NCBI RefSeq assembly: GCF_014646895.1
Contig: NZ_BMOD01000011.1
Location: 74,507 to 138,506, forward strand
Length of the DNA: 64,000 nucleotides
Reading direction: 5' to 3'
Origin: Deinococcus roseus
Lineage (GTDB): Bacteria > Deinococcota > Deinococci > Deinococcales > Deinococcaceae
Both the position numbers and the translations under genes were made by a program. Below, one piece after another: positions 33,677-41,940 of this stretch. The notes beneath the pieces are model-generated. The model made no database searches, was not told where the DNA came from, and saw only the letters and a list, made by a program, of their open reading frames with translations. Each line of letters begins with the position of its first letter. The stretch's first letter is position 1.

Positions 33677-35152
33677 ATGACTTTACGCTGGCGATTGACC
33701 CTGCTCTACACCACCGTGATGGGCCTGATTCTCAGTTTCATCATGCTCACCGTGTTCAGTGTGATGACCCGCATCATCGACACCAACATCCGCACCGACC
33801 TGATCCGCAGCATGGACCAGGGCATCAAGGTCAACAACATTCAGGGCGTGCCTTACAGCTGGACGCTCAATTTTGGCAACGCCTGGGTGTTGCTTTCAGA
33901 CCTTTATGGGCAGGTGGATGTGTATTTCTTTCCAGAAGCGGAATTGCCCAACCTCACCCAGCAAAACCTGGAGCCCAGCCACCTGGAAATGAGCCCCAAC
34001 CTGGCCCGCACCCTCGCTTCAGGAAAAAACCTGCAGCTCTCCACCAGTGAGTATGCCCAGATCATTCGCAATGGCAAGGACGAACCTTACTTCACGGAAA
34101 TGGACATCCGCACCGACAACCAGATCAAACACCTGCAGGTGATTGCCCGTCTGATGCCTGTGCAACTCCCCAACATCGGGGTGTACAGCGGGGTGGTCCT
34201 GCTGGCCCGTGATGTCACCGAGATTGAAGATGTCTTCACCGCACTGAAAACCGTGCTGTTCTTTGTGACCCTGCTGGCCATTGTGGGGATGGGAATCACC
34301 ATTTACGGGGTCTCTGCCCGTGCCCTCAAACCCCTGCGTTATGTGCAGGCCGCTGCAGAAACCATCACCGAGAAGAACCTCAGTTCCCGCGTCCCTGTTC
34401 CCAACACCCACGACGAGGTGGAGTCTCTGGCCACCACCATCAACGATGTGCTGGCCCGACTGGAAAATTCTTTTGAAATGCAGCGTCACTTCACCAGCGA
34501 TGCCAGCCATGAATTGCGCACCCCGGTCACGGCCATCGGAGGACACGCCGGGTACCTGCTCAGGCGCACCAATCCCACTCCGCAGCAAGCCGAAAGCCTC
34601 ACCATCATCAAGAACGAATCGGAAAGGCTCTCCCACCTGATCCAGAGCCTGCTGGAACTGGCCCGTGCAGACGCTGGATCTGTGGCCATGAACCTGCAAC
34701 CCATGCTGGCCCTGGCCTTCATGGAGGACCTGCGGCGTGAACTGAAACCCATTCTGGGACAGGCTGAACTGGAGGTCGGTGGTCAGGAGTTCGCCTTCAT
34801 GGCGGATCCGGCCCGCATGAAGCAGGTGATGATCAACCTGGTGAGCAACGCCCTGAAAGCTGGCTCCAGCAAGGTCACCCTGGAGGCCCACCTGGAAGGC
34901 AAACAGGTGCATTTCGTGATCAGGGACAACGGTCCGGGGATTGCCCAGGAGCACCTCTCGAAGCTCTTTGACCGGTTCTACAGGGTGCAGGAATCCCGAA
35001 GCCGCGATGAAGGCGGCAGCGGTCTGGGCCTTTCCATCGTGAAGACCATCATCGATGCCCACCAGGGCCGGGTGTGGTTCGAATCTAAAGTCGGGGAAGG
35101 CACCCGGGTGCATGTGCTCTTGCCCTACAAAGAAGTGGTGGTGGAGGAGTGA
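33677..35152 (+). CDS. Sensor histidine kinase (system 1)
   Basis: 491 residues from MTLRWRLTLLYTT. Membrane span (TVMGLILSFIMLTVFSVM), an extracytoplasmic domain of about 150 residues, a second span (VLFFVTLLAIVGMGITIYGV), HAMP, the HisKA box HFTSDASHELRTPVTAIGG, then N box NLVSNALKAG, DNGPGI and GSGLGLSIV. Long in-frame extensions upstream to 33353 are only repeat DNA. The gap to the next regulator is 48 bases. Confidence 0.94.
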   Translation: MTLRWRLTLLYTTVMGLILSFIMLTVFSVMTRIIDTNIRTDLIRSMDQGIKVNNIQGVPYSWTLNFGNAWVLLSDLYGQVDVYFFPEAELPNLTQQNLEPSHLEMSPNLARTLASGKNLQLSTSEYAQIIRNGKDEPYFTEMDIRTDNQIKHLQVIARLMPVQLPNIGVYSGVVLLARDVTEIEDVFTALKTVLFFVTLLAIVGMGITIYGVSARALKPLRYVQAAAETITEKNLSSRVPVPNTHDEVESLATTINDVLARLENSFEMQRHFTSDASHELRTPVTAIGGHAGYLLRRTNPTPQQAESLTIIKNESERLSHLIQSLLELARADAGSVAMNLQPMLALAFMEDLRRELKPILGQAELEVGGQEFAFMADPARMKQVMINLVSNALKAGSSKVTLEAHLEGKQVHFVIRDNGPGIAQEHLSKLFDRFYRVQESRSRDEGGSGLGLSIVKTIIDAHQGRVWFESKVGEGTRVHVLLPYKEVVVEE

Positions 35153-35200
35153 AGGTGCGCAGCTTCATGTGCCTTTCAGGCAATCTGGGATACTGAAACC

Positions 35201-35866
35201 ATGCGAGTGCTGTTGCTGGAAGACGACGAACGGATCCGTTCCCCACTGGCACGTTACCTGCGTGAAGAGGGCTACGCCGTGGACGAAGCCGCAGATGCCA
35301 CCACCGCCCAGACCCTGGTGGGGCTGTACCCCTTCGATGTGATGATTGCCGACATCCGCCTCCCGGAAGGACCCGATGCCGGTTTCGAGCTGGTGAAACG
35401 CATCCGGGCAGATGATTTCAGTTTTCCCATCCTGTTCCTGAGCGCCAGAGACAGCCTGCAGGACAAACTGCACGGCTTGCAACTGGGTGGAGACGACTAC
35501 CTGGTCAAACCCTTCCACCTGCAGGAGGTGACTGCCCGCATCCGGGCCATCCTGCGGCGCGGCAAAACCCTCACCCCCCAGGAAACCCTCCATGAGGACC
35601 TGAAGTTCGACTGGGCCAACCGCAGGTTCTTCAAAGGCACCCAGGAGGTGCACCTGACCGGCAAAGAAATGGGTTTGCTGGAACTGCTCAGCAGCAACCC
35701 CGGACGCCTTTACACCCGTGAAGAAATTGTGGACCGGGTGTGGGATTCCTCTTTTGATGCCGAAACCAACGTGATCGACGTGTACGTCAGGAACCTGCGG
35801 CGTAAACTGGGAGATGGTGTGATCGAAACGGTGCGCGGCGTGGGCTACCGCTTCCCCACCCCCTGA
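35201..35866 (+). CDS. OmpR-family response regulator (system 2)
   Basis: 221 residues. VLLLEDDERIRSPLARYL, acceptor Asp in VMIADIRLP, Lys in YLVKPF, and winged helix NVIDVYVRNLRRKLGDGVIETVRGVGYRF. GATACT ends six bases before the ATG, a -10-like box giving a leaderless start, so it may be transcribed apart from the kinase upstream. It is followed by its own kinase after ten bases. Confidence 0.95.
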   Translation: MRVLLLEDDERIRSPLARYLREEGYAVDEAADATTAQTLVGLYPFDVMIADIRLPEGPDAGFELVKRIRADDFSFPILFLSARDSLQDKLHGLQLGGDDYLVKPFHLQEVTARIRAILRRGKTLTPQETLHEDLKFDWANRRFFKGTQEVHLTGKEMGLLELLSSNPGRLYTREEIVDRVWDSSFDAETNVIDVYVRNLRRKLGDGVIETVRGVGYRFPTP

Positions 35867-35876
35867 GGAGGTCCCC

Positions 35877-37124
35877 TTGAACCTGCAAACCCGCCTCTCG
35901 GTGTGGGTGGGTGGGGTGCTGTTTCTGGCCCTCACCACCCTCAGCGTGCTGTCCGGGGTGGTGCTCTACCAGGTGCGCCTCTCGGACATGAACCAGGAAC
36001 TGAGAGACCAGTCCCGACTGGTGATGAACTCTGCCCGCCTGTACCAGGGCAAAAACCTGCCCAATGTGGTCTTGCAAACCCTGGCTTCCGGTTCAGAGTT
36101 TGTGGATGCACGCATCGAGCAGCAAGGCAAAGTGATCTGGGAGAGCGATTTTCGCAACATGCCAGAGACAGTGCAGGAAGGGTTCAGCAACCTCTCGGGC
36201 TGGCACGTGTACCGCATCAGCAGCTCAGAATTTGAGGTGGAGGTGGGCCGCCCCCTCACTTCCCTGCAAGAAACCCTGCGCTCTTACGCAGTGGTGAGCA
36301 TCCCGCTTACCCTGTTGATGTCACTGCTGGGTGCGCTGGGTTCAGGCTGGGTGCTGGGACGCAACCTCCAACCCCTCAGCAACCTGACCGCACGGGTGCA
36401 AACCCTGGACCGCCCCGAACCCATCCCGGAAATCCACCGCCCGGATGAGGTGGGCATGCTGGCCCGTGCCCTGGCCGAAAGCCTGGAGACCTTGCAGCGC
36501 ACCCGCAAAGCCGAGCTGGAATTCCTGCGGGTGGCCAGCCACGAACTCCGCACCCCCCTCACCGCACTGAAAGCCGAGCTGGAATACACCCTCTCCAAAC
36601 CCCGTGACCTGCAGGTCTACGAAACGGCCCTGCGCACCCTGCACCGCAACACCGAGCACCTGGAGCGGCTGGCCATCAATCTGCTGACCCTCACCCGCCT
36701 GCAGGGCAGCCCTCTGGACTTGCAACCCGTGGATCTGTGGGAGATCACCGGAGCCGTGATCGACCGCATGGTGCCTCTGGCCCTCAAAAAGAACCTCTCA
36801 CTGGATTTTGATGGCCTCCCCACCACCGTGAAGGGAGATCCCATCACGCTCAGCCGTTTGATTGAGAACCTGATTTTCAACGCCATCCGCTACACCCGCG
36901 ATGGAGAAATCCGGGTGATGCTGGGAGAACACATGCTGACCGTGCAGGACCAGGGCCAGGGCTTTCCCCAGGAACTGCTGGAAGACCATGAAGCCCAGAA
37001 ACCCGATCTGGAAGGATTCGGGATTGGCATGAAGGTGGTGCGCAGCATCTGTGCCCTGCACCACGCCCACCTGCAGCTGGAAAACACCATCAGGGGGGCC
37101 AGAGTGACCGTCACTTTCCCCTGA
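35877..37124 (+). CDS. Sensor histidine kinase (system 2), TTG start
   Basis: 415 residues. It starts at TTG 35877 with GAGGAGG correctly spaced; no ATG fits the membrane segment. Two spans (VGGVLFLALTTLSVLSGVVLY; VVSIPLTLLMSLLGALGSGWVL), HAMP, HisKA box VASHELRTPLTALKAEL, N box LIENLIFNAIRYT, DQGQGF and a G2 box GFGIGMKVV. The C-terminal ATP-lid region is short. It is coupled to response regulator 2. Confidence 0.92.
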   Translation: MNLQTRLSVWVGGVLFLALTTLSVLSGVVLYQVRLSDMNQELRDQSRLVMNSARLYQGKNLPNVVLQTLASGSEFVDARIEQQGKVIWESDFRNMPETVQEGFSNLSGWHVYRISSSEFEVEVGRPLTSLQETLRSYAVVSIPLTLLMSLLGALGSGWVLGRNLQPLSNLTARVQTLDRPEPIPEIHRPDEVGMLARALAESLETLQRTRKAELEFLRVASHELRTPLTALKAELEYTLSKPRDLQVYETALRTLHRNTEHLERLAINLLTLTRLQGSPLDLQPVDLWEITGAVIDRMVPLALKKNLSLDFDGLPTTVKGDPITLSRLIENLIFNAIRYTRDGEIRVMLGEHMLTVQDQGQGFPQELLEDHEAQKPDLEGFGIGMKVVRSICALHHAHLQLENTIRGARVTVTFP

Positions 37125-37251
37125 AACACCAGAGAATCCCGTACAATGGGGGCTGGTCGCTGCTTTTTCCAGAGAAAAACAGCCTCAAGTTCAACACAAC
37201 CCGGGCTCCACACAAAAAACGAGGATCATCCCCTCTGTTGAGGTCAATCAC

Positions 37252-38217
37252 ATGCAGCACGAAAACATGCAGGACAACCCCCTTCAGGACAGCCTTCACA
37301 CCACAGACACCACAGACACCACAGAGGGCACAGAGGGCACAGAAAAAAGTTACTCCGGAAACTTCTTCCGGCTGAAACGGCAACTGGAACGCCAGGTGGC
37401 CCAGGCCATCACCGACTACGGCATGATCGACGATGGAGACACCGTGCTGGTGTGCCTCTCGGGAGGCAAGGACTCCTACACCATGCTGGACACCCTCATG
37501 GAGTTGCAGAAGCGGGCACCCATCGACTTCAAACTGATCGCCATGAACCTCGATCAGAAACAGCCCGGCTTTCCCAGCCACATTCTTCCTGAGTACCTGA
37601 AGAACCTGGGCGTGGAGTACCGCATCCTGGAGCAGGACACCTACAGCGTGGTGAAAGAGAAAATCCCCGAAGGCAAAACCATGTGCAGTTTGTGTTCCAG
37701 ACTGCGCCGGGGGGCCATCTACACCTTCGCCAGAGAGATCGGGGCCAACAAGATCGCGCTGGGGCACCACCGGGACGACATCCTGGAAACCTTCTTCATG
37801 AACATGTTCTTTGGAAGCCGCCTGAAAGCCATGCCCCCCAAACTGGTCTCTGATGACGGCCAGAATGTGGTGATCCGCCCGCTGGCCTACTGCACCGAGA
37901 AGGACATCGAGCGTTACGCCCGTGCCCGCGAATTCCCCATCATTCCCTGCAACCTGTGCGGCTCTCAGGAGAATTTGCAGCGCAGAATCGTCGGGGAAAT
38001 GCTGGAAAGCTGGGAGCGCCAGAGTCCGGGCCGCCTCAACAACATCTTCCGTGCCCTCAGCCATGTCAGTGCCAGCCATTTGCTGGACCCTGGCCTCTTT
38101 GACTTTCGGGGGCTCACCCGAGACACCGTGGTCCCCGAGGGAGACATTGCTTTTGACCAGCAGGATTTCAAGCCAGAGCGGTTTGAGGATGCGCTGGAAG
38201 AGTTGCCTTTGATCTGA
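37252..38217 (+). CDS. ttcA: tRNA 2-thiocytidine(32) synthetase TtcA
   Basis: 321 residues. ATP pyrophosphatase PP-loop CLSGGKDSYTML, the first CxxC in MCSLCSRLRRG, the second in CNLCGSQ, and GHHRDDILETFFMN are all characteristic. It thiolates C32 of some tRNAs using an iron-sulphur cluster. The N-terminal 30 residues are a Thr/Asp/Glu repeat (HTTDTTDTTEGTEGTEKS) from a short DNA repeat at 37299-37342 and are probably disordered. GAGG lies before the ATG; later ATG codons in the repeat are also possible starts. Confidence 0.95.
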   Translation: MQHENMQDNPLQDSLHTTDTTDTTEGTEGTEKSYSGNFFRLKRQLERQVAQAITDYGMIDDGDTVLVCLSGGKDSYTMLDTLMELQKRAPIDFKLIAMNLDQKQPGFPSHILPEYLKNLGVEYRILEQDTYSVVKEKIPEGKTMCSLCSRLRRGAIYTFAREIGANKIALGHHRDDILETFFMNMFFGSRLKAMPPKLVSDDGQNVVIRPLAYCTEKDIERYARAREFPIIPCNLCGSQENLQRRIVGEMLESWERQSPGRLNNIFRALSHVSASHLLDPGLFDFRGLTRDTVVPEGDIAFDQQDFKPERFEDALEELPLI

Positions 38218-38220
38218 AGC

Positions 38221-38395
38221 AGAAGGCCGAGAGCCGAGAGCCGAGAGCCGAGAGCAAGGTAGCTCTTACAAGAATAGGTTGTCAAAAACAAAACAGCAAA
38301 ACAAAAGAGGAACCCCATTCGGGTTCCTCTTTTCAGTAAGCCTTTGCATAAGCCGTGCTGTGCAGCTCTCGGCCCTCGGCCCTGAGCCCTCGGCT
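38221..38395. repeat. Heptad element H3
   Basis: Left array AGAAGGCCGAGAGCCGAGAG... (38221-38255), right inverse array AGCTCTCGGCCCTCGGCCC... (38364-38395). Between them is a hairpin AAAAGAGGAACCC / GGGTTCCTCTTTT (38303-38333), a bidirectional terminator for ttcA (+) and the ferritin-like gene (-). The left end mixes the AGAAGGC and CCGAGAG units. Confidence 0.85.
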
Positions 38396-39264
38396 TACTT
38401 GATGTTGCCGTTGAGACCGTTGGGGAAGAATCCCCCTTTGGTGGCCCCTGCAGCCAGATACACGATGTTGAGGACTTCACGGGTGGTGCGGTGGTAAGCG
38501 ATGGCGTTGGCATCTGCAGCCACAATGTTGGCTTTGCCGCCTTTGGTGATGCCTTCATCTTTGCCGCCACCCACAGAACCACGCAGGGCAGAAATGGCTG
38601 CCACCACGTCTTCCACGGTCAGGCCAGGAACCACCACGGTGTCTTTCTGGTCGTACAGGTAAGAGCGGATTTCTCCAGCGTGGTAGGCTTCCACGGCCAG
38701 AATGCCTGCAGCTGCCTGCAGTACGTCTGGGCTGGTGATCAGGGTTGCCGCTCCGCTGTAGGCGGTCACACCCACATCTTCAAAGATGAAGGCACCGTGG
38801 GCAAAAAACAGGTCGTTGGTGTAAGGGCTGAACCCTTTGATTTTTCCACCGCTGGCAGCATCGGCAGCAGCAGCAAAAGCAGGACCAATGTCAAGCTGGG
38901 GTCGGGCCACCGGGGTGCCGCCCAGTTTGGTGATGGTGGCACGCAGGGCCTTCACGTGGGCTTCTTCATCGCGGGCGATTTCCTCGGCGCGCTGTTGCAG
39001 GGCGGCACTGAGGGTGGCTTTTTTGCCTCCAGTGGCGGCAGGTCCACCTCCCGCATCGGCATTGCTGAGGCCTGCCCCGAAAGCGGCCCACAGGTAGAAC
39101 TCTGCTTCCAGGTATTCCAGGTTGAGGGCAAAGTTCAGCACATCAATGTCTAGGTTGGGTTTGCTGGGGGCTGCAGTGACAGCGCAAGAGCCAAGCATGG
39201 CCCCTGCGCCCAGCATGCCAAGGGTGCCCAGAAACTGTCTGCGGTTGGGTTTGTTGTTGCTCAT
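38395..39264 (-). CDS. Tat-exported ferritin-like lipoprotein (desiccation-related type)
   Basis: 289 residues. The signal is twin-arginine (NRRQFLG) with a lipobox-like LGSC at residues 23-26. The mature part holds the ferritin-like helices NFALNLEYLEAEFYLWAAFG and RAEEIARDEEAHVKALRATI, then AAGILAVEAYHAGEIRSYLY, with Glu and His ligands of a possible di-iron site. This matches the ferritin-like domain of plant and bacterial desiccation-related proteins. GGAGG precedes the ATG. The gene follows tatA-tatC on the same strand. Confidence 0.88.
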   Translation of the reverse strand: MSNNKPNRRQFLGTLGMLGAGAMLGSCAVTAAPSKPNLDIDVLNFALNLEYLEAEFYLWAAFGAGLSNADAGGGPAATGGKKATLSAALQQRAEEIARDEEAHVKALRATITKLGGTPVARPQLDIGPAFAAAADAASGGKIKGFSPYTNDLFFAHGAFIFEDVGVTAYSGAATLITSPDVLQAAAGILAVEAYHAGEIRSYLYDQKDTVVVPGLTVEDVVAAISALRGSVGGGKDEGITKGGKANIVAADANAIAYHRTTREVLNIVYLAAGATKGGFFPNGLNGNIK

Positions 39265-39440
39265 GACAATGGCCTCCGTGTGGGCGCGGTGTGTGCCCCG
39301 CCCGGTGAAATGGGTCTTTGAATTTTTGAGGGATCTTGTTTGCCTCAGGTACTGATTTGCAGATGGTTGCGGTTTGGATGCAGCAAGAAAAAGGGATGCA
39401 GTGTGTTCTTTGTGTCCTGGATCACCAAGTCTGATCTGGA

Positions 39441-40208
39441 TCAGGAACGGGCTTCTTTTAAAGCCCGGCCTTCTGCCATGCGGGAGAACAGAATGCCCAG
39501 TTCAAACAGCAGGTACAGCGGAATCGCCATCAGGGCCAGATTGAAAGGATCTGCGGTGGGCGTGATGATGGCAGACAGGATGGTCAGCGCCACCACGGCG
39601 TATTTGCGGATGCCTGAGAGCATCTGGCTGCCCACCAGTCCCACCTTGGTGAGCAGGAAAATGGTGAGGGGAAGCTCGAAGACCAGTCCGAAGGTGGCCA
39701 GGTAGGTCACGATCTGGCTGATGTACTCTCCGATGGAAAGCAGGTTGGTGACGCCTCCCAGAAAGCCCAGCAGAAAAGGCAGGGCAGCGGGCAGGATGAT
39801 GCGGTAGCAGAAGTACACGCCCAGCGCAAAAGACAGCCCGAGGCCCAGCACAAAAGGAGCACCCCATTTGCGTTCATCGGTGGTCAGACCAGGGGCCACA
39901 AAAGCCCAGATCTGGTAAACCATGAAAGGCAAAGCCACCACCAGACCACCAAACGCAGAGAGCTGCAAGGTGGTGATCAGGGGTTCTGTGACCGAAAGGG
40001 TCACAATTTCCACCTGATGACCTGTGTTCAGGTAGCCCTGCAAAGGACCTTTGAGAAACACCATCAACTGATCGCGGTAGGTGTAGGCCAGTGCAGAACC
40101 GATGCCCCAGAAAGCAATGGCGTAAATCAGGCGCAGGCGCAGTTCTTCCAGGTGGTCCATCAGGGGGGCTTCTTTGAAAGCAACAGACTGTCCTGGAACG
40201 CTCTGCAT
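39441..40208 (-). CDS. tatC: Sec-independent translocase subunit TatC
   Basis: 255 residues, six membrane segments. N-terminal LMDHLEELRLRLIYAI (the conserved HLxELRxR), FWGIGSALAYTY, FVAPGLTTDERKW, and LPFLLGFLGG are signature segments. It forms the signal-recognising core of the Tat system. It starts three bases after the tatA stop. The next gene down encodes a Tat-signal protein, which fits. Confidence 0.95.
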   Translation of the reverse strand: MQSVPGQSVAFKEAPLMDHLEELRLRLIYAIAFWGIGSALAYTYRDQLMVFLKGPLQGYLNTGHQVEIVTLSVTEPLITTLQLSAFGGLVVALPFMVYQIWAFVAPGLTTDERKWGAPFVLGLGLSFALGVYFCYRIILPAALPFLLGFLGGVTNLLSIGEYISQIVTYLATFGLVFELPLTIFLLTKVGLVGSQMLSGIRKYAVVALTILSAIITPTADPFNLALMAIPLYLLFELGILFSRMAEGRALKEARS

Positions 40209-40210
40209 GT

Positions 40211-40444
40211 TCAGCTGGCTTTCTCTTGAGGATTCACCACGGCAGGCATCACAGCAGGCACCACAGGGGTGGGTTCAGGGTCTTTGAACGAATCCGAAAG
40301 GTCATCTTGCAGGCTTTTGGTGCCTTTCTTGAATTCACGGATGCCCTGCCCGAGGCTTTTGCCCAGTTCAGGAAGTTTTTTGGGTCCAAAGACCAGCAGT
40401 GCGATCACCAGGATCAGGATGATTTCGGGAAATCCAAGGTTCAT
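40211..40444 (-). CDS. tatA: Tat translocase TatA/TatE component
   Basis: 77 residues from MNLGFPEIILILVIALLVFG. The short N-terminal span, PKKLPELGKSLGQGIREFKKG amphipathic helix and a Pro-rich tail are typical TatA. AAAGGAGG lies correctly before the ATG; a longer frame to 40627 is not used. Adjacent to tatC. Confidence 0.94.
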   Translation of the reverse strand: MNLGFPEIILILVIALLVFGPKKLPELGKSLGQGIREFKKGTKSLQDDLSDSFKDPEPTPVVPAVMPAVVNPQEKAS

Positions 40445-40659
40445 AAAGTCCTCCTTTGTGAAACCTTCCCTGGTGAAAGTCCAGGTGGGGTCCTGAACAC
40501 TGATCTGCGAAACCCGGCTGTTTGGATGCAGAGCAGCTGAGGTTGCGTTCTCAACTGTGTTCTCTGGAGCACAATTGCCAGAGCACTGCACCAGGAATCC
40601 AGACCGCTTGGTGGGGTATGCATCCAAAACCCCCTTCTTTTGCAGATAGACTTTTAAGC

Positions 40660-41214
40660 GTGAGTGACCTGACCGGCAACGAGCACCACCTGCAGCTTCT
40701 GATGCGCATCCAGCGTCAAGATCAGGAAGCTTTGCGCGAGCTTTTCAATGATCTGGGGTCCACCATCAAAGCCATCGCGTTTCGGATGCTGGGCAGCCTG
40801 GAGGATGCCGAGGAAGTCATGCAAGACACGTTTGTGGTTCTTTACAACAAGGCAAGCACCTACAGTCCAGACCGGGCTTCGGTGAAGACCTACCTGTGTG
40901 GCATCGCCCACAAAATGTGTCTGGAACGCCTGCGCACCCGTGGGTCCCGCCCTTTGAAGGTGGAAGAGTGGGACATCCACGACCCGGACACCGAAACCCT
41001 TGCTGCCGAAACCCGGCAACAGGATGATAAAATCGTGGTCGAAAAGGCCCTGAACACCCTGGACCCCTCTGAAAAGCGCCTGCTGGAACTGGCCTTCTAT
41101 GATGGATACTCGCATTCGGAGCTGGTGGAGCACACCGGGATGGCCCTGGGCACCCTGAAAAGCAAACTCAGGCGAACCCTGATGAAACTGAAAGCCAGGC
41201 TGGAGGGCGCATGA
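40660..41214 (+). CDS. ECF-type RNA polymerase sigma factor
   Basis: 184 residues. Region 2 with LFNDLGSTIKAIAFRMLGSLEDAEEVMQDTF and region 4 with LLELAFYDGYSHSELVEHTGMALGTLKSKLRR. The start is GTG 40660, seven bases after TAGACT (leaderless). ATG 40618 is an alternative. The stop overlaps the anti-sigma gene start, the usual sigma/anti-sigma layout. Resembles the SigK/SigL-type ECF group. Confidence 0.92.
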   Translation: MSDLTGNEHHLQLLMRIQRQDQEALRELFNDLGSTIKAIAFRMLGSLEDAEEVMQDTFVVLYNKASTYSPDRASVKTYLCGIAHKMCLERLRTRGSRPLKVEEWDIHDPDTETLAAETRQQDDKIVVEKALNTLDPSEKRLLELAFYDGYSHSELVEHTGMALGTLKSKLRRTLMKLKARLEGA

Positions 41215-41891
41215 AATACACCCGAGAACAACTTGCAGATTATGTGCTCGGGCAACTGGAGCCGCAGGAGATGCAAGAGATTGCAGATCACCTGCAGACC
41301 TCTGCAGAAGCGAGGCGTGAAGTGGAGGACCTTCAGGAAGCCCTGTTCCGCATGGCAGAAGAACTCCCTCCCATCCCGGTGAATCCCGACAGCTGGCAAA
41401 AAATCCAGAGCAAGCTGGAACCGCAAATCCAGCAGCCTGAGGCAAGTTCTGCACCTGTTTCTGCTCCTGCAGCGCGTTCCCTGCAGCTTCCCTCTTTCCT
41501 GTCCTGGGCTGCTGTGGTGGCGGTGCTGCTGGTGGGCGGATGGTTTGGAGTGGGCGTGTATCAGGAGAACCAGCAAACCCGCCTGATTGAAAGCTGGCTG
41601 CAGAACAACCCCAAAGTTGAAGCCCTGAAGCTGCAGGACCAGACCCAGGTGGCTTCGGTGGCTTTTCATCCAGACGGTCAGGCCCTCGTGATCATGAATC
41701 AGAAAGCAGAACAGCAAAAAAGCTATCAGGTGTGGGGCATCAAGGGCGGTCAGCCGGTTTCTCTGGGCGTGGTGGCTTCCCGAACCTTCCAGGTGGACAC
41801 TTCTGGTTATGAGGCCATTGCAGTCAGCCTGGAACCTGAAGGTGGCAGTGCAACCCCCACGCAGGTGCTGGGTGCTGTCCCAATCAGTTAA
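41211..41891 (+). CDS. Anti-sigma factor, RskA-like
   Basis: 226 residues. A cytoplasmic N terminus (YTREQLADYVLGQLEPQEMQ) holds the sigma-binding helices. It has no HxxxCxxC zinc motif. One span (LSWAAVVAVLLVGGWFGVGV) and an RskA-type outer domain (YQVWGIKGGQPVSLGV ... AIAVSLEPEGG) follow. Translationally coupled to the ECF sigma gene, which it should sequester until cleaved on a signal. Confidence 0.88.
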   Translation: MKYTREQLADYVLGQLEPQEMQEIADHLQTSAEARREVEDLQEALFRMAEELPPIPVNPDSWQKIQSKLEPQIQQPEASSAPVSAPAARSLQLPSFLSWAAVVAVLLVGGWFGVGVYQENQQTRLIESWLQNNPKVEALKLQDQTQVASVAFHPDGQALVIMNQKAEQQKSYQVWGIKGGQPVSLGVVASRTFQVDTSGYEAIAVSLEPEGGSATPTQVLGAVPIS

Positions 41892-41908
41892 AATCCAAAA
41901 AACATGCT

Positions 41909-41935
41909 GAAGCCCTGGAGTTCAGGGCTTCTTTT
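41909..41935. terminator. Terminator after sigma/anti-sigma operon
   Basis: GAAGCCCTG / CAGGGCTTC with a GAGTT loop, followed by TTTT. It is shared with the convergent GGDEF gene that ends at 41941. Confidence 0.8.
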
Positions 41936-41940
41936 CTGGT

